Source: Nitrosovibrio tenuis (GTDB lineage: Bacteria > Pseudomonadota > Gammaproteobacteria > Burkholderiales > Nitrosomonadaceae). Taken from it: DNA of 64,000 nucleotides. A program made the translations under genes and the position numbers. The notes under the pieces are model-generated. The model saw nothing but the letters and a program-made list of their open reading frames with translations, did not search any database and was not told where the DNA came from. Within the stretch, counting starts at the first letter, position 1. The number at the start of each line of letters is the position of its first letter. Shown here in pieces: positions 36,784 through 46,157 of this stretch. Location of the stretch: NCBI RefSeq assembly GCF_900109785.1, contig NZ_FOBH01000003.1, positions 248,001-312,000 on the forward strand. The letters are read 5' to 3'.

Positions 36784-37947
36784 ATGCCTGAAGCAAAAAC
36801 AAGAACACTGCCTCGTCTGCTGATTGCTGCCCTGATTCTGGCGGTGGCGGGTTTTGCAGCCTGGTTCGCAACGCGTCCAAAGCCTGTAGAAGTTGAGCTT
36901 GCCACGATCGCGCGCGGGACGGTGGAAGCCACGGTAGTGAATACGCGCGCCGGGACCATCAAAGCATGCCGCCGCGCCAAGCTTGCGCCCGCCGCGGGCG
37001 GGCAGATTGCCAAGCTCTGGGTAAAGGAAGGCGATCGCGTCGAAAAGGGCCAGCCGTTGCTGGAGCTGTGGAATACCGATCTCGCCGCACAGCGCGAGCT
37101 GGCGCAGCGGCAGCTTGCCACCGCCCAGGAACGCCGCCGTGAAGCCTGCATCGTGGCGGACAACGCGCGCCGCCAGGCCGAGCGGACGCATCAGCTTGCG
37201 GACAAAGGTTTTCTGAGTGCTCAAGCCAGCGAGAACGCGGACGCCGAAGCACGCGCCCGCCAGGCCGGTTGCGATGCTACTTCGTGGGATGTCAAACGCG
37301 CTCGGGCGCAAATCGAGGTTACACAGGCTGGACTGGAGCGCACGGTATTGAGTGCACCGTTTGCTGGCGTTGTGGCGCTTATCACCGGCGAGCTTGGTGA
37401 ATATGCCACACCATCGCCCCAAGGTATTCCCACGCCGCCCGCTGTGGATCTGATCGATGATACATGCCTGTATGTTACGGCGCCGATGGATGAAGTCGAT
37501 GCACCTAAATTAAAGATCGGGCAACTTGCCCGCATCACTCTTGACGCGCTCCCTGGCCAGGTTTTTGCGGGAAAAGTGCGGCGCATCGCGCCGTACATCA
37601 CCGAGGTGGAAAAGCAGGCGCGCACAGTGGACGTAGAAGTGAATTTCGAAGAGATACCGAAGCATGCCTTGCTGGTGGGGTATAGCGCCGACGTTGAAGT
37701 TATCAATGAGAGGCGCGACAACATACTGCGTGTGCCCACACAGGCGATCCGGCAAAATGGCAAGGTGCTGGTAGCGGATAAGGATAACAAACTGGTTCAA
37801 CGCAATCTGGAAGCGGGTCTTGCCAACTGGGCATTTACCGAGGTCATCGGTGGGGTAAAAGAAGGCGAACGGGTTCTCCTCTCTTCCGATCAGGATATAA
37901 AAGCAGGTGCTCAAGTCAGACAGAAAGCGTCCGAGCCGGAGGCATAA
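36784..37947 (+). CDS. Periplasmic membrane-fusion protein of an ABC export system
   Basis: From the ATG at 36784 the protein has 387 residues: an N-terminal membrane anchor (LLIAALILAVAGFAAWFAT), a biotinyl-lipoyl-like half-domain (GQIAKLWVKEGDRVEKGQPLLELW), an alpha-helical hairpin (residues about 95-165), and beta-barrel regions (SAPFAGVVALITGELGEY, LRVPTQAIRQNGKVLV). This is the HlyD/MacA family. It heads a set with an ATPase and two MacB-type permeases, suggesting a MacAB-like exporter. The 5' end lies 42 bp past dinB. Confidence 0.9.
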   Translation: MPEAKTRTLPRLLIAALILAVAGFAAWFATRPKPVEVELATIARGTVEATVVNTRAGTIKACRRAKLAPAAGGQIAKLWVKEGDRVEKGQPLLELWNTDLAAQRELAQRQLATAQERRREACIVADNARRQAERTHQLADKGFLSAQASENADAEARARQAGCDATSWDVKRARAQIEVTQAGLERTVLSAPFAGVVALITGELGEYATPSPQGIPTPPAVDLIDDTCLYVTAPMDEVDAPKLKIGQLARITLDALPGQVFAGKVRRIAPYITEVEKQARTVDVEVNFEEIPKHALLVGYSADVEVINERRDNILRVPTQAIRQNGKVLVADKDNKLVQRNLEAGLANWAFTEVIGGVKEGERVLLSSDQDIKAGAQVRQKASEPEA

Positions 37948-38027
37948 AAGGAAATCGCGCTGCCTCAACCGATGGATTGTTTCACTTCCCTCCGGAATTT
38001 TCCGTGCGTTTGCATTATTGCGCAAAC

Positions 38028-38160
38028 CGTAGGATGGGTTAGCGTAGCGTAACCCATCAAAAAAAGTGCGCGACTTGCAAAGGAATGAAAAATGAATGAA
38101 GAGCAGCATCATTCTGAACGCATTGATGGGTTGCGTTTCACTTCACCCACCCACCCTACC
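38028..38160. repeat. MITE-like extragenic repeat element
   Basis: The 5' end holds GTAGGATGGGTTAGCG with a perfect inner stem GATGGGTTA/TAACCCATC (38033-38058). The 3' end (38123-38160) reads TGATGGGTTGCG ... CACCCTACC, which is the reverse complement of the 5' motif with changes, so the 133-bp unit has imperfect terminal inverted repeats. A third, degenerate half lies at 38200-38229. Such non-coding elements are dispersed in genomes of this type. It separates the fusion-protein gene from the ATPase gene. Confidence 0.65.
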
Positions 38161-38256
38161 CTGATTGCATATGTATTTTGCAGTTACAAATCATGAGAAT
38201 CGTAGGATAGGTAAGCGTACCCCGTCAATCATCATGGCATGTAAAATGATTCGCTC

Positions 38257-38928
38257 ATGATCCACCTAAGCGCCATCTCACGCGTATTTCACATGGGTGA
38301 TCAGGATGTGAGCGCGCTGACTCGAATCAATCTTGAAATCCTGCCCGGAGACTACGTATCGATAATGGGCCCTTCGGGCTCCGGAAAATCCACGCTGCTC
38401 AATATAATGGGTTTGCTTGACCGGCCCGATAGCGGACGTTATGAACTGGACGGTAAAGATGTCACCGATTTGTCGGAGACCGAACAGGCGCGCGTGCGCC
38501 GCGAAAAAATCGGATTCGTGTTTCAGTCCTTTCATCTTGTGCCCCGTTTGACTGCGGCGGAAAACATTGAACTGCCCCTCATTCTTGAGGGCGTCCCACC
38601 AGCCGAGCGAAGATCGCGTATCCACGAGGCCCTGGTGGGTTTTAACCTGGCGGACCGCGCCGGCCACCGGCCGGCCGAGCTGTCGGGCGGCCAGCGGCAG
38701 CGCGTAGCCATTGCGCGCGCGACCATTCTTCGCCCGACTGCCTTGCTGGCGGATGAACCTACCGGCAATCTCGATCACCGCATCGGGGCTGAAGTCATGG
38801 CGCTGCTGGAAGGATTGCATCACGCGGGCACCACGCTTATCGTGGTTACGCATGATCGCGAACTGGGGGCGAGAGCACATCGCCATATCGCCATGCGCGA
38901 CGGCGAAATCGTGGAGGATAAAACATGA
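38257..38928 (+). CDS. ABC transporter ATP-binding protein (MacB/LolD type)
   Basis: The 223-residue ATPase is complete: Walker A MGPSGSGKSTLLNIMG, Q-loop VFQSFHLVPRLTAAEN, signature LSGGQRQRVAIAR, Walker B ALLADEPTGNLD, and H-loop VVTHDREL. The LD..S.G...L.G..V..L layout belongs to the MacB/LolD/FtsE branch. It would energise the two permeases downstream; 55 bp separate it from the first. Start MIHLSAIS at 38257. Confidence 0.95.
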   Translation: MIHLSAISRVFHMGDQDVSALTRINLEILPGDYVSIMGPSGSGKSTLLNIMGLLDRPDSGRYELDGKDVTDLSETEQARVRREKIGFVFQSFHLVPRLTAAENIELPLILEGVPPAERRSRIHEALVGFNLADRAGHRPAELSGGQRQRVAIARATILRPTALLADEPTGNLDHRIGAEVMALLEGLHHAGTTLIVVTHDRELGARAHRHIAMRDGEIVEDKT

Positions 38929-38983
38929 ATGCCGTTACAGGCTCTCCCGCGCAGATATATCCAGCAGTCTCTCGTCCATCCGC

Positions 38984-40192
38984 ATGAAGCTGTACGACAT
39001 GTTGCGCTTCTCCCTTCAAACAGTGGCGAGCTATCGAACCCGTTCGTTGCTCATCGTTTTGGCCATGGCGATCGGTGTCGCGGCGGTTGTTGTGCTGACC
39101 GCCCTGGGCGAAGGTGCGCGGCAATATGTCGTGCGTCAGTTCACATCGATCGGAACCAACCTGATCGTGGTCTTGCCGGGGCGGGCCGAAACCTCGGGAG
39201 GGTTTCCAGGCGCGGCATTAGGAGAAACGCCGCGCGACCTGACACTGGAAGACGCGAGGGCGCTTGGCCATCTGCCGCAGGTCAGGCGTTATGCGCCGCT
39301 CAATGTGGGGGTCGCGGAGCTCGCGGCCTCGGCGCGTTTGCGCGAAGTCACTGTGCTGGGTAGTACGGCTGATGTGCTGCCGATAAGGCATATGGATCTT
39401 GCGCAAGGCAGCTTCCTTTCGCGTGAAAAAGGCATGGAGCGCAGCGCACAAATCGTTCTAGGCGCGAAGCTTGCCCGTGAGTTTTTCCCCCAGGGCAGCG
39501 CTGTCGGACAACGCGTCAGGCTCGGCGACCGGCGCTTCCTCGTATCGGGTGTGCTTGAACCCCAAGGCGAATCGATGGGTTTTAACTCGGATGAAATCGT
39601 CATCATTCCGATCGACTATGCCCAGGCGCTGTTCAATACCTCGTCGCTTTTTCGCATCTTGGTCGAAACCAAAAGCCGCGGGGATCTAGCTTCAGCTAAA
39701 GATGCCATCAGCGAAATCATGAAGCAACGCCATGACGGCGAAGAAGATGTAACGGTCATTACCCAGGATGCGGTACTCGCTACCTTCGATCGTATTTTGC
39801 AGGCATTGACGCTGGGTGTGGCCGGCATTGCGGCGATCAGCCTGGCTGTAGCCGGCATTCTGGTAATGAACGTCATGCTGGTCGCGGTCAGCCAGCGCAC
39901 ATCCGAGATTGGATTGCTGAAGGCTATCGGCGCGCCTTCCGCAGATGTTCATCATCTGTTTCTGGCCGAAGCGCTATGGTTATCGCTGGCGGGCGGTGTG
40001 GCCGGTTTTTTATTGGGTCAACTGGGCAGCCTGCTCATCCGGCTTGCCTATCCCCAGCTTCCGGCTTGGCCCCCCCTATGGGCGAGCATTGGCGGAGTCG
40101 CGGTGGCGTTCCTAACGGGGGTTCTGGCCAGCCTGCTGCCCGCTGCGCGCGCGGCCCGGCTCGATCCCGTCCAGGCGCTCAGTAGAAAATGA
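38984..40192 (+). CDS. MacB-like ABC permease 1
   Basis: The 402-residue protein has an N-terminal helix (SYRTRSLLIVLAMAIGVAAVVVLTALGEGA), a MacB_PCD periplasmic domain (NLIVVLPGRAETSGG...), and three C-terminal helices with the FtsX core QRTSEIGLLKAIGAPSADV and ARAARLDPVQALSRK. The ATG at 38984 gives the standard N-terminus; the frame is open further upstream inside the ATPase gene in another frame and is not coding there. Confidence 0.92.
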   Translation: MKLYDMLRFSLQTVASYRTRSLLIVLAMAIGVAAVVVLTALGEGARQYVVRQFTSIGTNLIVVLPGRAETSGGFPGAALGETPRDLTLEDARALGHLPQVRRYAPLNVGVAELAASARLREVTVLGSTADVLPIRHMDLAQGSFLSREKGMERSAQIVLGAKLAREFFPQGSAVGQRVRLGDRRFLVSGVLEPQGESMGFNSDEIVIIPIDYAQALFNTSSLFRILVETKSRGDLASAKDAISEIMKQRHDGEEDVTVITQDAVLATFDRILQALTLGVAGIAAISLAVAGILVMNVMLVAVSQRTSEIGLLKAIGAPSADVHHLFLAEALWLSLAGGVAGFLLGQLGSLLIRLAYPQLPAWPPLWASIGGVAVAFLTGVLASLLPAARAARLDPVQALSRK

Positions 40193-40199
40193 GCAGAGA

Positions 40200-41399
40200 A
40201 TGAACGCAGCCGATATGCTGCGCTTCGCCCTGCGCTCGCTGGCCGCGCATCGGCTTCGCACGTTTTTATCCGCAACGGGAGTCGGTATAGGCATTGCGGC
40301 AGTTATCCTTCTGACCTCGATCGGTGAGGGCATTCATCAATTTGTGCTGTCGGAATTTACTCAGTTCGGCGCAAACATTATTACTATTTCGCCAGGAAAG
40401 ATCAGATCGCATGGGGGATCGTTGGGCGCAATCGGGAGTGCACGGCTGCTCACTATCGAGGATGCGCTGTCACTCAAGAGTTCGCGCTACGCGCAATACG
40501 TCAATGCCGGCGTAACGGGTAACGCCGAAATCCGTGCCCAGGGACGAAGCCGGCGCGTCACCGTCTATGGTGAAGGACCCGACTTCGCGCGCGTCTTCAA
40601 CATCAAGGTATCAACCGGCCAGTTTCTTCCCGCTGATGATCCTCGCAGCCCGCGTGCATACGCTGTGCTGGGGTCCAAGGTGCGCACCGAGTTGTTCGGC
40701 AACGCTAATCCGCTGGGCGCCACGTTACAGGTGGGCATGTCCCGCTTCCGCGTGATTGGCGTCATGGAGCCCAAGGGCCAGGTGCTGGGTCTCGATCTTA
40801 ACGACACAGTGTTTATACCGACCGCGCGCGCACTGGAAATTTTCAACCGCGAAGGCGTAATGGAAATTCACATTGCCTATCAGCCGGGCGCACCCTTGCA
40901 AGCGGTCGTTGAAGACACGCGGCGCGTTCTCGTCGCGCGGCATGGCCGCGAGGATTTTACGATCACGCCACAACAGCAAATGCTTAAAACCCTGGGCACG
41001 GTGCTGGATATGTTGATCGTCGCCGTGGCCGCGCTGGGGGGCATTTCCTTATTGGTGGGCGCGGTCGGCATGGTGACGCTGATGCATATCGCCGTCGCCG
41101 AACGTGTCGCCGAGATCGGCCTTCTTACCGCATTAGGTGCCACGCGGGCCCGAATCCGCGTTTTATTCCTGATCGAGTCCACCTTGCTTGCCACGCTGGG
41201 TGGGCTGGGCGGATTGCTTACCGGCGCGGGGATTGCCTGGTTGCTGAAAGTCATGGAGACGGGCCTGCCCGTGCATACCCCATGGAATTATGCGCTGGGT
41301 GGCTTGGGTATTTCAGTGCTGATAGGTCTTGCCTCCGGTGTCGCTCCCGCCATGCGCGCGGCCCGGTTGGACCCGGTCGATGCGCTCCGAGAGGAATGA
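40200..41399 (+). CDS. MacB-like ABC permease 2
   Basis: A 399-residue paralogue of the preceding permease with the same plan: AHRLRTFLSATGVGIGIAAVILLTSIGEG, periplasmic domain with NIITISPGKI, and C-terminal AERVAEIGLLTALGATRARI and MRAARLDPVDALREE. The 7-bp gap after permease 1 shows coexpression. Two unlike permeases with one ATPase suggest a heterodimeric channel, unlike the homodimeric E. coli MacB. The substrate is unknown. Confidence 0.92.
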   Translation: MNAADMLRFALRSLAAHRLRTFLSATGVGIGIAAVILLTSIGEGIHQFVLSEFTQFGANIITISPGKIRSHGGSLGAIGSARLLTIEDALSLKSSRYAQYVNAGVTGNAEIRAQGRSRRVTVYGEGPDFARVFNIKVSTGQFLPADDPRSPRAYAVLGSKVRTELFGNANPLGATLQVGMSRFRVIGVMEPKGQVLGLDLNDTVFIPTARALEIFNREGVMEIHIAYQPGAPLQAVVEDTRRVLVARHGREDFTITPQQQMLKTLGTVLDMLIVAVAALGGISLLVGAVGMVTLMHIAVAERVAEIGLLTALGATRARIRVLFLIESTLLATLGGLGGLLTGAGIAWLLKVMETGLPVHTPWNYALGGLGISVLIGLASGVAPAMRAARLDPVDALREE

Positions 41400-41762
41400 C
41401 AAATAAATATTCCACAAGTTCAGAACAGTGGCGTAGAGGTGTTCCTCACGCTTTATACGTTCCGGCATGCAGTGCGAGCCAGGCTCCGTGCGGTGCAGCC
41501 TGATATCTCCGCTGAATGATTATCCAGCGGGCGCTCGACTTTTGCGAGTAACCTGCTGTCCGGGATCTGAAGCAGATCATGGCTCGAGGGGCAGCAGGTG
41601 TACTAAAGTCCAACGTACCAACGTCCAATTGTTTTTCCTCCCAAAGTTGCTACGATGCCAACACCACCTGATGCAAAGTAATCAGTAAAATCATTGCCTT
41701 GTAGCGGGTGCATACAGGAACGTAAATTGAAATTCCCGTCAATTCATTCGCAATTGTGAGCC
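41400..41762. other. Intergenic region with a nested hairpin
   Basis: No gene is apparent in these 363 bp. At 41551-41599 an outer stem ACCTGCTG/CAGCAGGT encloses a second perfect stem GATCTG/CAGATC (41564-41578). It could end the permease transcript or be an RNA structure; no T-run follows. Confidence 0.45.
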
Positions 41763-42209
41763 ATGAAAAAAAATTCCGAAGCAATGCGATGCCATAAATC
41801 CTATCTCCGCGCCAAGACCGCGCTGCGCGATCAGCATCAGGATTATTACGCCTTGATGCTTGAGCGTCATGCACAGGAGCTCGATGCTCTCTGGGGAGAT
41901 TACAACCTTGCTGTGAAGAAGCTGGCCGAGGAGCATAACAAGATCATCAAGTCCCGGATCGTGCCAATAAAGAAGAGGGTGAAAAAGGCGTTAAGCGAAA
42001 AGGCAGAGGAAAAAAACTATCCGCAAAAAGACGCTTCTGTAAGATCCAAAATCCTGCCGATGAAGAAAAGGGTGAAAAGGGAAGTCACGATGGAGGAGGA
42101 AAACCGGCGGGAAGAAGAGGATTTACGAAAGGCGGACAGCTCCATCATTGATGATGAGCCTATCAAGACCGCGAAACTTCCCAGTTTTCTCAGTTTTATG
42201 CGGTTCTAG
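41763..42209 (+). CDS. Small highly charged coiled-coil protein, hypothetical
   Basis: I do not recognise this 148-residue protein. It is rich in Lys, Glu and Arg, with a likely coiled coil (ERHAQELDALWGDYNLAVKKLAEEHNKI) and an internal duplication: KSRIVPIKKRVKKAL (about 63-77) and RSKILPMKKRVKREV (about 93-107). No signal peptide or membrane segment. The ATG at 41763 has only a weak upstream purine stretch. It stands alone between the exporter operon and convergent genes. The duplication and sustained reading frame support a real gene. Confidence 0.6.
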   Translation: MKKNSEAMRCHKSYLRAKTALRDQHQDYYALMLERHAQELDALWGDYNLAVKKLAEEHNKIIKSRIVPIKKRVKKALSEKAEEKNYPQKDASVRSKILPMKKRVKREVTMEEENRREEEDLRKADSSIIDDEPIKTAKLPSFLSFMRF

Positions 42210-42315
42210 GGCGTGGTGGAATCCCAGCCGGTAGCGCGTTTCATCCCAGCCGGGTAGGCGAGTTCCACTTTACCTCTTCAGCCATTCGTTTCAGGTCACG
42301 TGCAGCTAGGAAATG

Positions 42316-42600
42316 TTAAGGCTGCTTGTTTTTGCGCAGCCAGCGGAAAAAAAACACATAGATGAAAGCCGGGACGAACGGAAGAATCCACGGGAACATC
42401 TGCGCAAGCCATGCGGCATAAAAGCTGTTCATGTAGCGGGCTTTGGCTGACACGCACGCCTCCGCAGCGGGATTACGGCACGAAAGTTCGATCTCCAGCG
42501 AAACCTGCGCATGGGCCTGCCAGAGCCAATATGCCATCGCCGCTGTAAACAAGATCAACATTAGTACGAAGAGGCTTATCCGGCTATCTTGTCGCGGCAT
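42316..42600 (-). CDS. Small two-helix membrane protein, hypothetical
   Basis: From the ATG at 42600, which has AAGGA eight bases upstream, the protein has 94 residues with two hydrophobic segments (SLFVLMLILFTAAMAYWLW and AAWLAQMFPWILPFVPAFIYVFFF) around a short loop with two Cys (ELSCRNPAAEACVSA). The Cys pair, on one side of the membrane, could form a disulfide. A start at 42654 is less likely. No family known to me. Confidence 0.6.
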   Translation of the reverse strand: MPRQDSRISLFVLMLILFTAAMAYWLWQAHAQVSLEIELSCRNPAAEACVSAKARYMNSFYAAWLAQMFPWILPFVPAFIYVFFFRWLRKNKQP

Positions 42601-42783
42601 CGGTTGCATCCTTATTGCAGCTCTTTGAAAGTGGAAACGGTATGAGCCTTCCATCCCGCGTATCCGCCCGCGTATCCGCTTAAATGATGTGCCCCGTCAG
42701 AAACCTTGTCAAGCCAGACGGGAACTTAATGCTGGAGACTGGAAGTACTGCGATTGGCGTGGTAAAAAAATTTAAGCGGTGGC

Positions 42784-44436
42784 TCATGCATTGCGGAAGC
42801 GCGTGTGTTTAACGACCAGGATGGCCAGTAGTGGCAACGCGAAACCGATAGCGGTAACCGAGATCAGGAGCAGGCCAAGCTCACTATAGTCGGCGGGAAT
42901 CGTGACCTGACTCGTATCGGGATTCTTCACTTCACGGGTGACCAAAAAGATTTCGTTCATGTATTTTGTTCCAAGCTGCGAAGCGGACAGGGCGAGGTTC
43001 GTGAATGAAGCCATCACTGCGAAAAAAGTCGCCTTGAGCTTTTCAGGCGCCGAGTTGGCGATCCATGCCAGCATGGGAATCATCGCGATCTGGCCCAGGG
43101 GGGATTCCAGTGCGGTATCGATCACGGCGATAAATCGCGCATCCACGACGCCGCCAGTGACGGACGCGGTCCAATGATGCAGGCCGTAGTACATGCCGAT
43201 GGTGGGCAGGGACAGCAGCGTTCCGGCTAAGGTGAGGAAACCGATGATATAGGCGATCGAGCGTTCAGCCATGAAACGGCGGAAAACGAACATTCCCGCA
43301 AGCGTCAGCGTTGCACCGATCAGCGACAAGGCAGCAAGAAATTGCTGGTCGAAGCCCAAATCGTCGATCATCCACCACGTCGAACCGGGGCCTGGCCCGG
43401 GTATGGCGCGAAACACGAATATCAATATCGCTGTGCCCACCAGGACATTGCGTGCTGGCGGCTCGAGTTCGCCGGTCAGCCGCCACATCAGGAACAGTAC
43501 GATCGCCATGGATATGACGAAGATGATTTCTTCTCCGCCGGGAATCCGGCTCACGCCGACACTCAGAGATGCTATGGTAAAGGCGAGCCCGCCGCCCAGA
43601 ATCCACCAGTTGACCGGCGGTGGATCGCTGTTCGTCCCCAGCATTGCCGCAGCTTCCAGCCGGCCATGCCCCTGCGCTGTGAGCCGCGCCATGTCGCGCC
43701 GCCGCAGCCACGAAGCAAACAAGACGCCTGCAACTGAAACTACAGGAATAATCAGGGCGAGCTGATAGACGAACAGGTACGCGGCCGCCTTTTGCGCTTC
43801 CGGTAACTCACCTACGCCCTGCAGCAGAAACACGTTCATTAGCGACACTAAAACACCGCCGCTGATAATGGCGACCCGGCCGAGCGTCTGCATGGTGACA
43901 TGCATGGATTTACGCTTTTCAGGCGCCAGCGGCTTGCCATTCTCATCCACCCGCGGCACGGCTTCGACCGTCATGGCATCCGCTACCACGTCCTGAATGA
44001 CGTAGCCGATGGGCGCAAGCATGGCCGATGTGATATACCAGGTTTCCACGCTGGCTACAGCACGCATCGCATTCACGTGCCCCAGCAGCCCTATCATGAT
44101 CAACAGGCTCAGCGTGATCAGGCCCGCACCCAGATAGACCAGCAAGCCTTTCCAGCGCCAGATCAGATCGACCAGATGGCCGAGCGGCATCTTCAGCGCC
44201 CATGGCAGCATCATCCAGAACCCGAGCGCTGCCAGGAATTCGGCGGAGAGCCCCAGCCGTTCCTTGACGTAAAACGTGCCGACAATTCCCGTCAGGCCGG
44301 AAATGCCCGCGGCAACATAGACCATGAGCGGCGGAAGATACGACAACCGCATTTCCCGCCCCAACGCCAGAATGTTGGCATCGAGCCAGCGCCCGACGTT
44401 GTTGAAGAATCCGGCAGAAGGAGGCGCGGTCGTCAT
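42784..44436 (-). CDS. Major facilitator superfamily transporter (folate/biopterin-type)
   Basis: This 550-residue protein has 12-14 hydrophobic segments. The N-terminal half (GFWMMLPWALKMPLGHLVDLIWRWKG) and the WYITSAMLAPIGYVIQDVVADAMTVEAVP stretch recall the BT1/FBT group of MFS carriers. The central loop is long and the C-terminal half has FVFRRFMAERSIAYIIGFL and ESPLGQIAMIPMLAWIANSAPEKLKATFFAVMASFTNLALSASQL. Substrate unknown; the FBT link is by resemblance only. Monocistronic by appearance. Confidence 0.75.
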   Translation of the reverse strand: MTTAPPSAGFFNNVGRWLDANILALGREMRLSYLPPLMVYVAAGISGLTGIVGTFYVKERLGLSAEFLAALGFWMMLPWALKMPLGHLVDLIWRWKGLLVYLGAGLITLSLLIMIGLLGHVNAMRAVASVETWYITSAMLAPIGYVIQDVVADAMTVEAVPRVDENGKPLAPEKRKSMHVTMQTLGRVAIISGGVLVSLMNVFLLQGVGELPEAQKAAAYLFVYQLALIIPVVSVAGVLFASWLRRRDMARLTAQGHGRLEAAAMLGTNSDPPPVNWWILGGGLAFTIASLSVGVSRIPGGEEIIFVISMAIVLFLMWRLTGELEPPARNVLVGTAILIFVFRAIPGPGPGSTWWMIDDLGFDQQFLAALSLIGATLTLAGMFVFRRFMAERSIAYIIGFLTLAGTLLSLPTIGMYYGLHHWTASVTGGVVDARFIAVIDTALESPLGQIAMIPMLAWIANSAPEKLKATFFAVMASFTNLALSASQLGTKYMNEIFLVTREVKNPDTSQVTIPADYSELGLLLISVTAIGFALPLLAILVVKHTRFRNA

Positions 44437-44658
44437 AACGATGAGTTCAGATTTTCAGCGACAAATGCCACTGGCTGCGCAGCGGTAATGTAATAAGAAT
44501 AAGCCTGCATGGGAAGAGGTCTGGGGTCATCGCATGTTATGCCATTAGATGACGCTTGTTTTAAATGACGCTAGCGCTAGCATACCGGGCCATAAATTAA
44601 CCCATGATTAACCCATGTAACCCACATTAACCCATCACTCCGACCCGCTCCTGCCGGT
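44437..44658. repeat. Short gap with TTAACCCAT tandem units and a GCTAGCGCTAGC palindrome
   Basis: The perfect 12-bp palindrome GCTAGCGCTAGC (44570-44581) is followed by four imperfect TTAACCCAT-type units to about 44637. The latter resemble the outer motif of the GATGGGTTA repeat found at 38028-38160, read in the other direction. No gene is present. Confidence 0.4.
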
Positions 44659-45699
44659 TCAGGCGATCTGCTTTCTGAGGCTATCCCAGTACGAAGTTGC
44701 CACGAACCCATTGGATCCGGTAAGCGTCGTGATTGCCATGACGCGATATACAACGCTACGAGGAGCCTTAATATTTACGGCAGGGCTGAGTAAATCAGGC
44801 GCGGCTGCAACACGCTTCAATGTTTCGCCTGCCAATAATATTGGCCACATGCACGCCAACCGCTGGCGTATCTCGGACACAGGAATCGACATGGTATACA
44901 CCCACCCTTCATCCAGATGCTCCATGGCAAGGCCGATGAGCCGGTTCAGGATCGGCCTGAACCTCGGCAGGTTTTCCTCTTCCAGCAGGTCGGCCGGTTT
45001 CAATCCGGCTTCATCCAGAAGCGATGTCGGCACATAGCAGCGGCCGTGGTGCAGATCGCGGGCGATATCCTTGACGATATTGGTGAGTTGCAGGCCCTTG
45101 CCGAATCTTACTCCGATGGCGCTCATCTTTGCCACATCCCAGGCGGCCATCAAGGGTCGGTGCGCACAGACCATCCGGGTCCAGAATTCCCCTACACAAC
45201 CGGCCACATAGTAAGTGTACTGATCCAGTTCGTCCAGCGTGGCCAATGCAGCAAGCTGCCCGCTCGATTCACCGGGAAAGCGCGTCAGATCCATTTCCAT
45301 CCCGTTGGGCAGTACGCTCATCAACCACTGGATGCGCTCCCGGTCCTCCGCAGAATAGCCTTCGTACAGCTTCAAACAATCTTCCAGCCGTTGAAGAAGA
45401 ATGCCCTCCGCCGAATCCCGCTGATGGGGAATCAGCGCGGTTTGGATTTCCCGTACGGCTGCCCAATCAATCGCAGCGGTTGTGAATTGTGCACGGAACA
45501 GATTGAGGTATTTCAGGCGTTGCGCACGGTCGATCAGATCCGTATCCGCGATCGTATCGGCGGCGCGCGCAAAAAGATACGACAACCCCATCTGGTCGCG
45601 CACGCCAAGCGGCAGTACGTTCAGTGTCAGATAGAACGAACGGGAAACCTGCTTGAGAATGTCGTGGAGGAGTTCGTCTGCTGCGGAATCAGTACTCAA
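44659..45699 (-). CDS. Squalene/phytoene synthase family protein
   Basis: The 346-residue isoprenoid synthase joins two prenyl diphosphates head to head. Both Asp-rich metal motifs are present: DTIADT (48-53) and NIVKDIARD (207-215), with VSRSFYLTLNVLP near the N-terminus. Length and the second motif resemble eukaryotic-type squalene synthase more than short bacterial CrtB. Product could be squalene (for hopanoids) or a carotenoid precursor; a CruF-like carotenoid gene lies at 51879-52688. No cognate phytoene desaturase is in the window. Confidence 0.88.
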   Translation of the reverse strand: MSTDSAADELLHDILKQVSRSFYLTLNVLPLGVRDQMGLSYLFARAADTIADTDLIDRAQRLKYLNLFRAQFTTAAIDWAAVREIQTALIPHQRDSAEGILLQRLEDCLKLYEGYSAEDRERIQWLMSVLPNGMEMDLTRFPGESSGQLAALATLDELDQYTYYVAGCVGEFWTRMVCAHRPLMAAWDVAKMSAIGVRFGKGLQLTNIVKDIARDLHHGRCYVPTSLLDEAGLKPADLLEEENLPRFRPILNRLIGLAMEHLDEGWVYTMSIPVSEIRQRLACMWPILLAGETLKRVAAAPDLLSPAVNIKAPRSVVYRVMAITTLTGSNGFVATSYWDSLRKQIA

Positions 45700-46157
45700 C
45701 GAGGGAATTCCAAAACTAACTATGAAAAACTGGCTACCAGCAAAAGCGGCAAGGGGCGAACATTAACTGTTATAGAACCTCAAGGTCAAGAATCATATTC
45801 TCGAATCTGGCTTTACACGCGCCAAGCTTGGAATGTGAAGCGAATGGAGGCAGCGAACCGTACGAAGGCAATCGGGGTTTAAGTTGAGCAGACGCAGTAT
45901 TATGCTCGGCTAATAGGGGTAGAGCGTAGCGGAACGTATCAACCCATCGGGATGGCGCATACCGCGCCGGGCGAGGATTGAAACAAGAGTCGCCCGCCGG
46001 GATCGACGCGCTGTATCAGTTCGCCCCACCACAACGCCTGCGCGAGGGGCTAAGCTTTTTCGGCTTTGCCAAACGCCGAATATTTTACGAAAGGGACCGG
46101 CCGTCGAGCACCGATTGCTGATCGAGCCAGAAATGATGAATTTGATGACTATATACG
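45700..46157. other. Intergenic region, one copy of the GATGGGTT repeat family
   Basis: No supported gene in 458 bp. At about 45917-45950 the minus strand reads GATGGGTTGATACG then CGCTACGCTCTACCCC, a diverged copy of the element seen at 38028. The promoter of the squalene synthase-like gene should lie just above 45700. Confidence 0.45.

Noticed and set aside
38711-38983. Long N-terminal extension of MacB-like permease 1
   Set aside because: It lies within the ATPase gene in another frame; the real N-terminus is at 38984.
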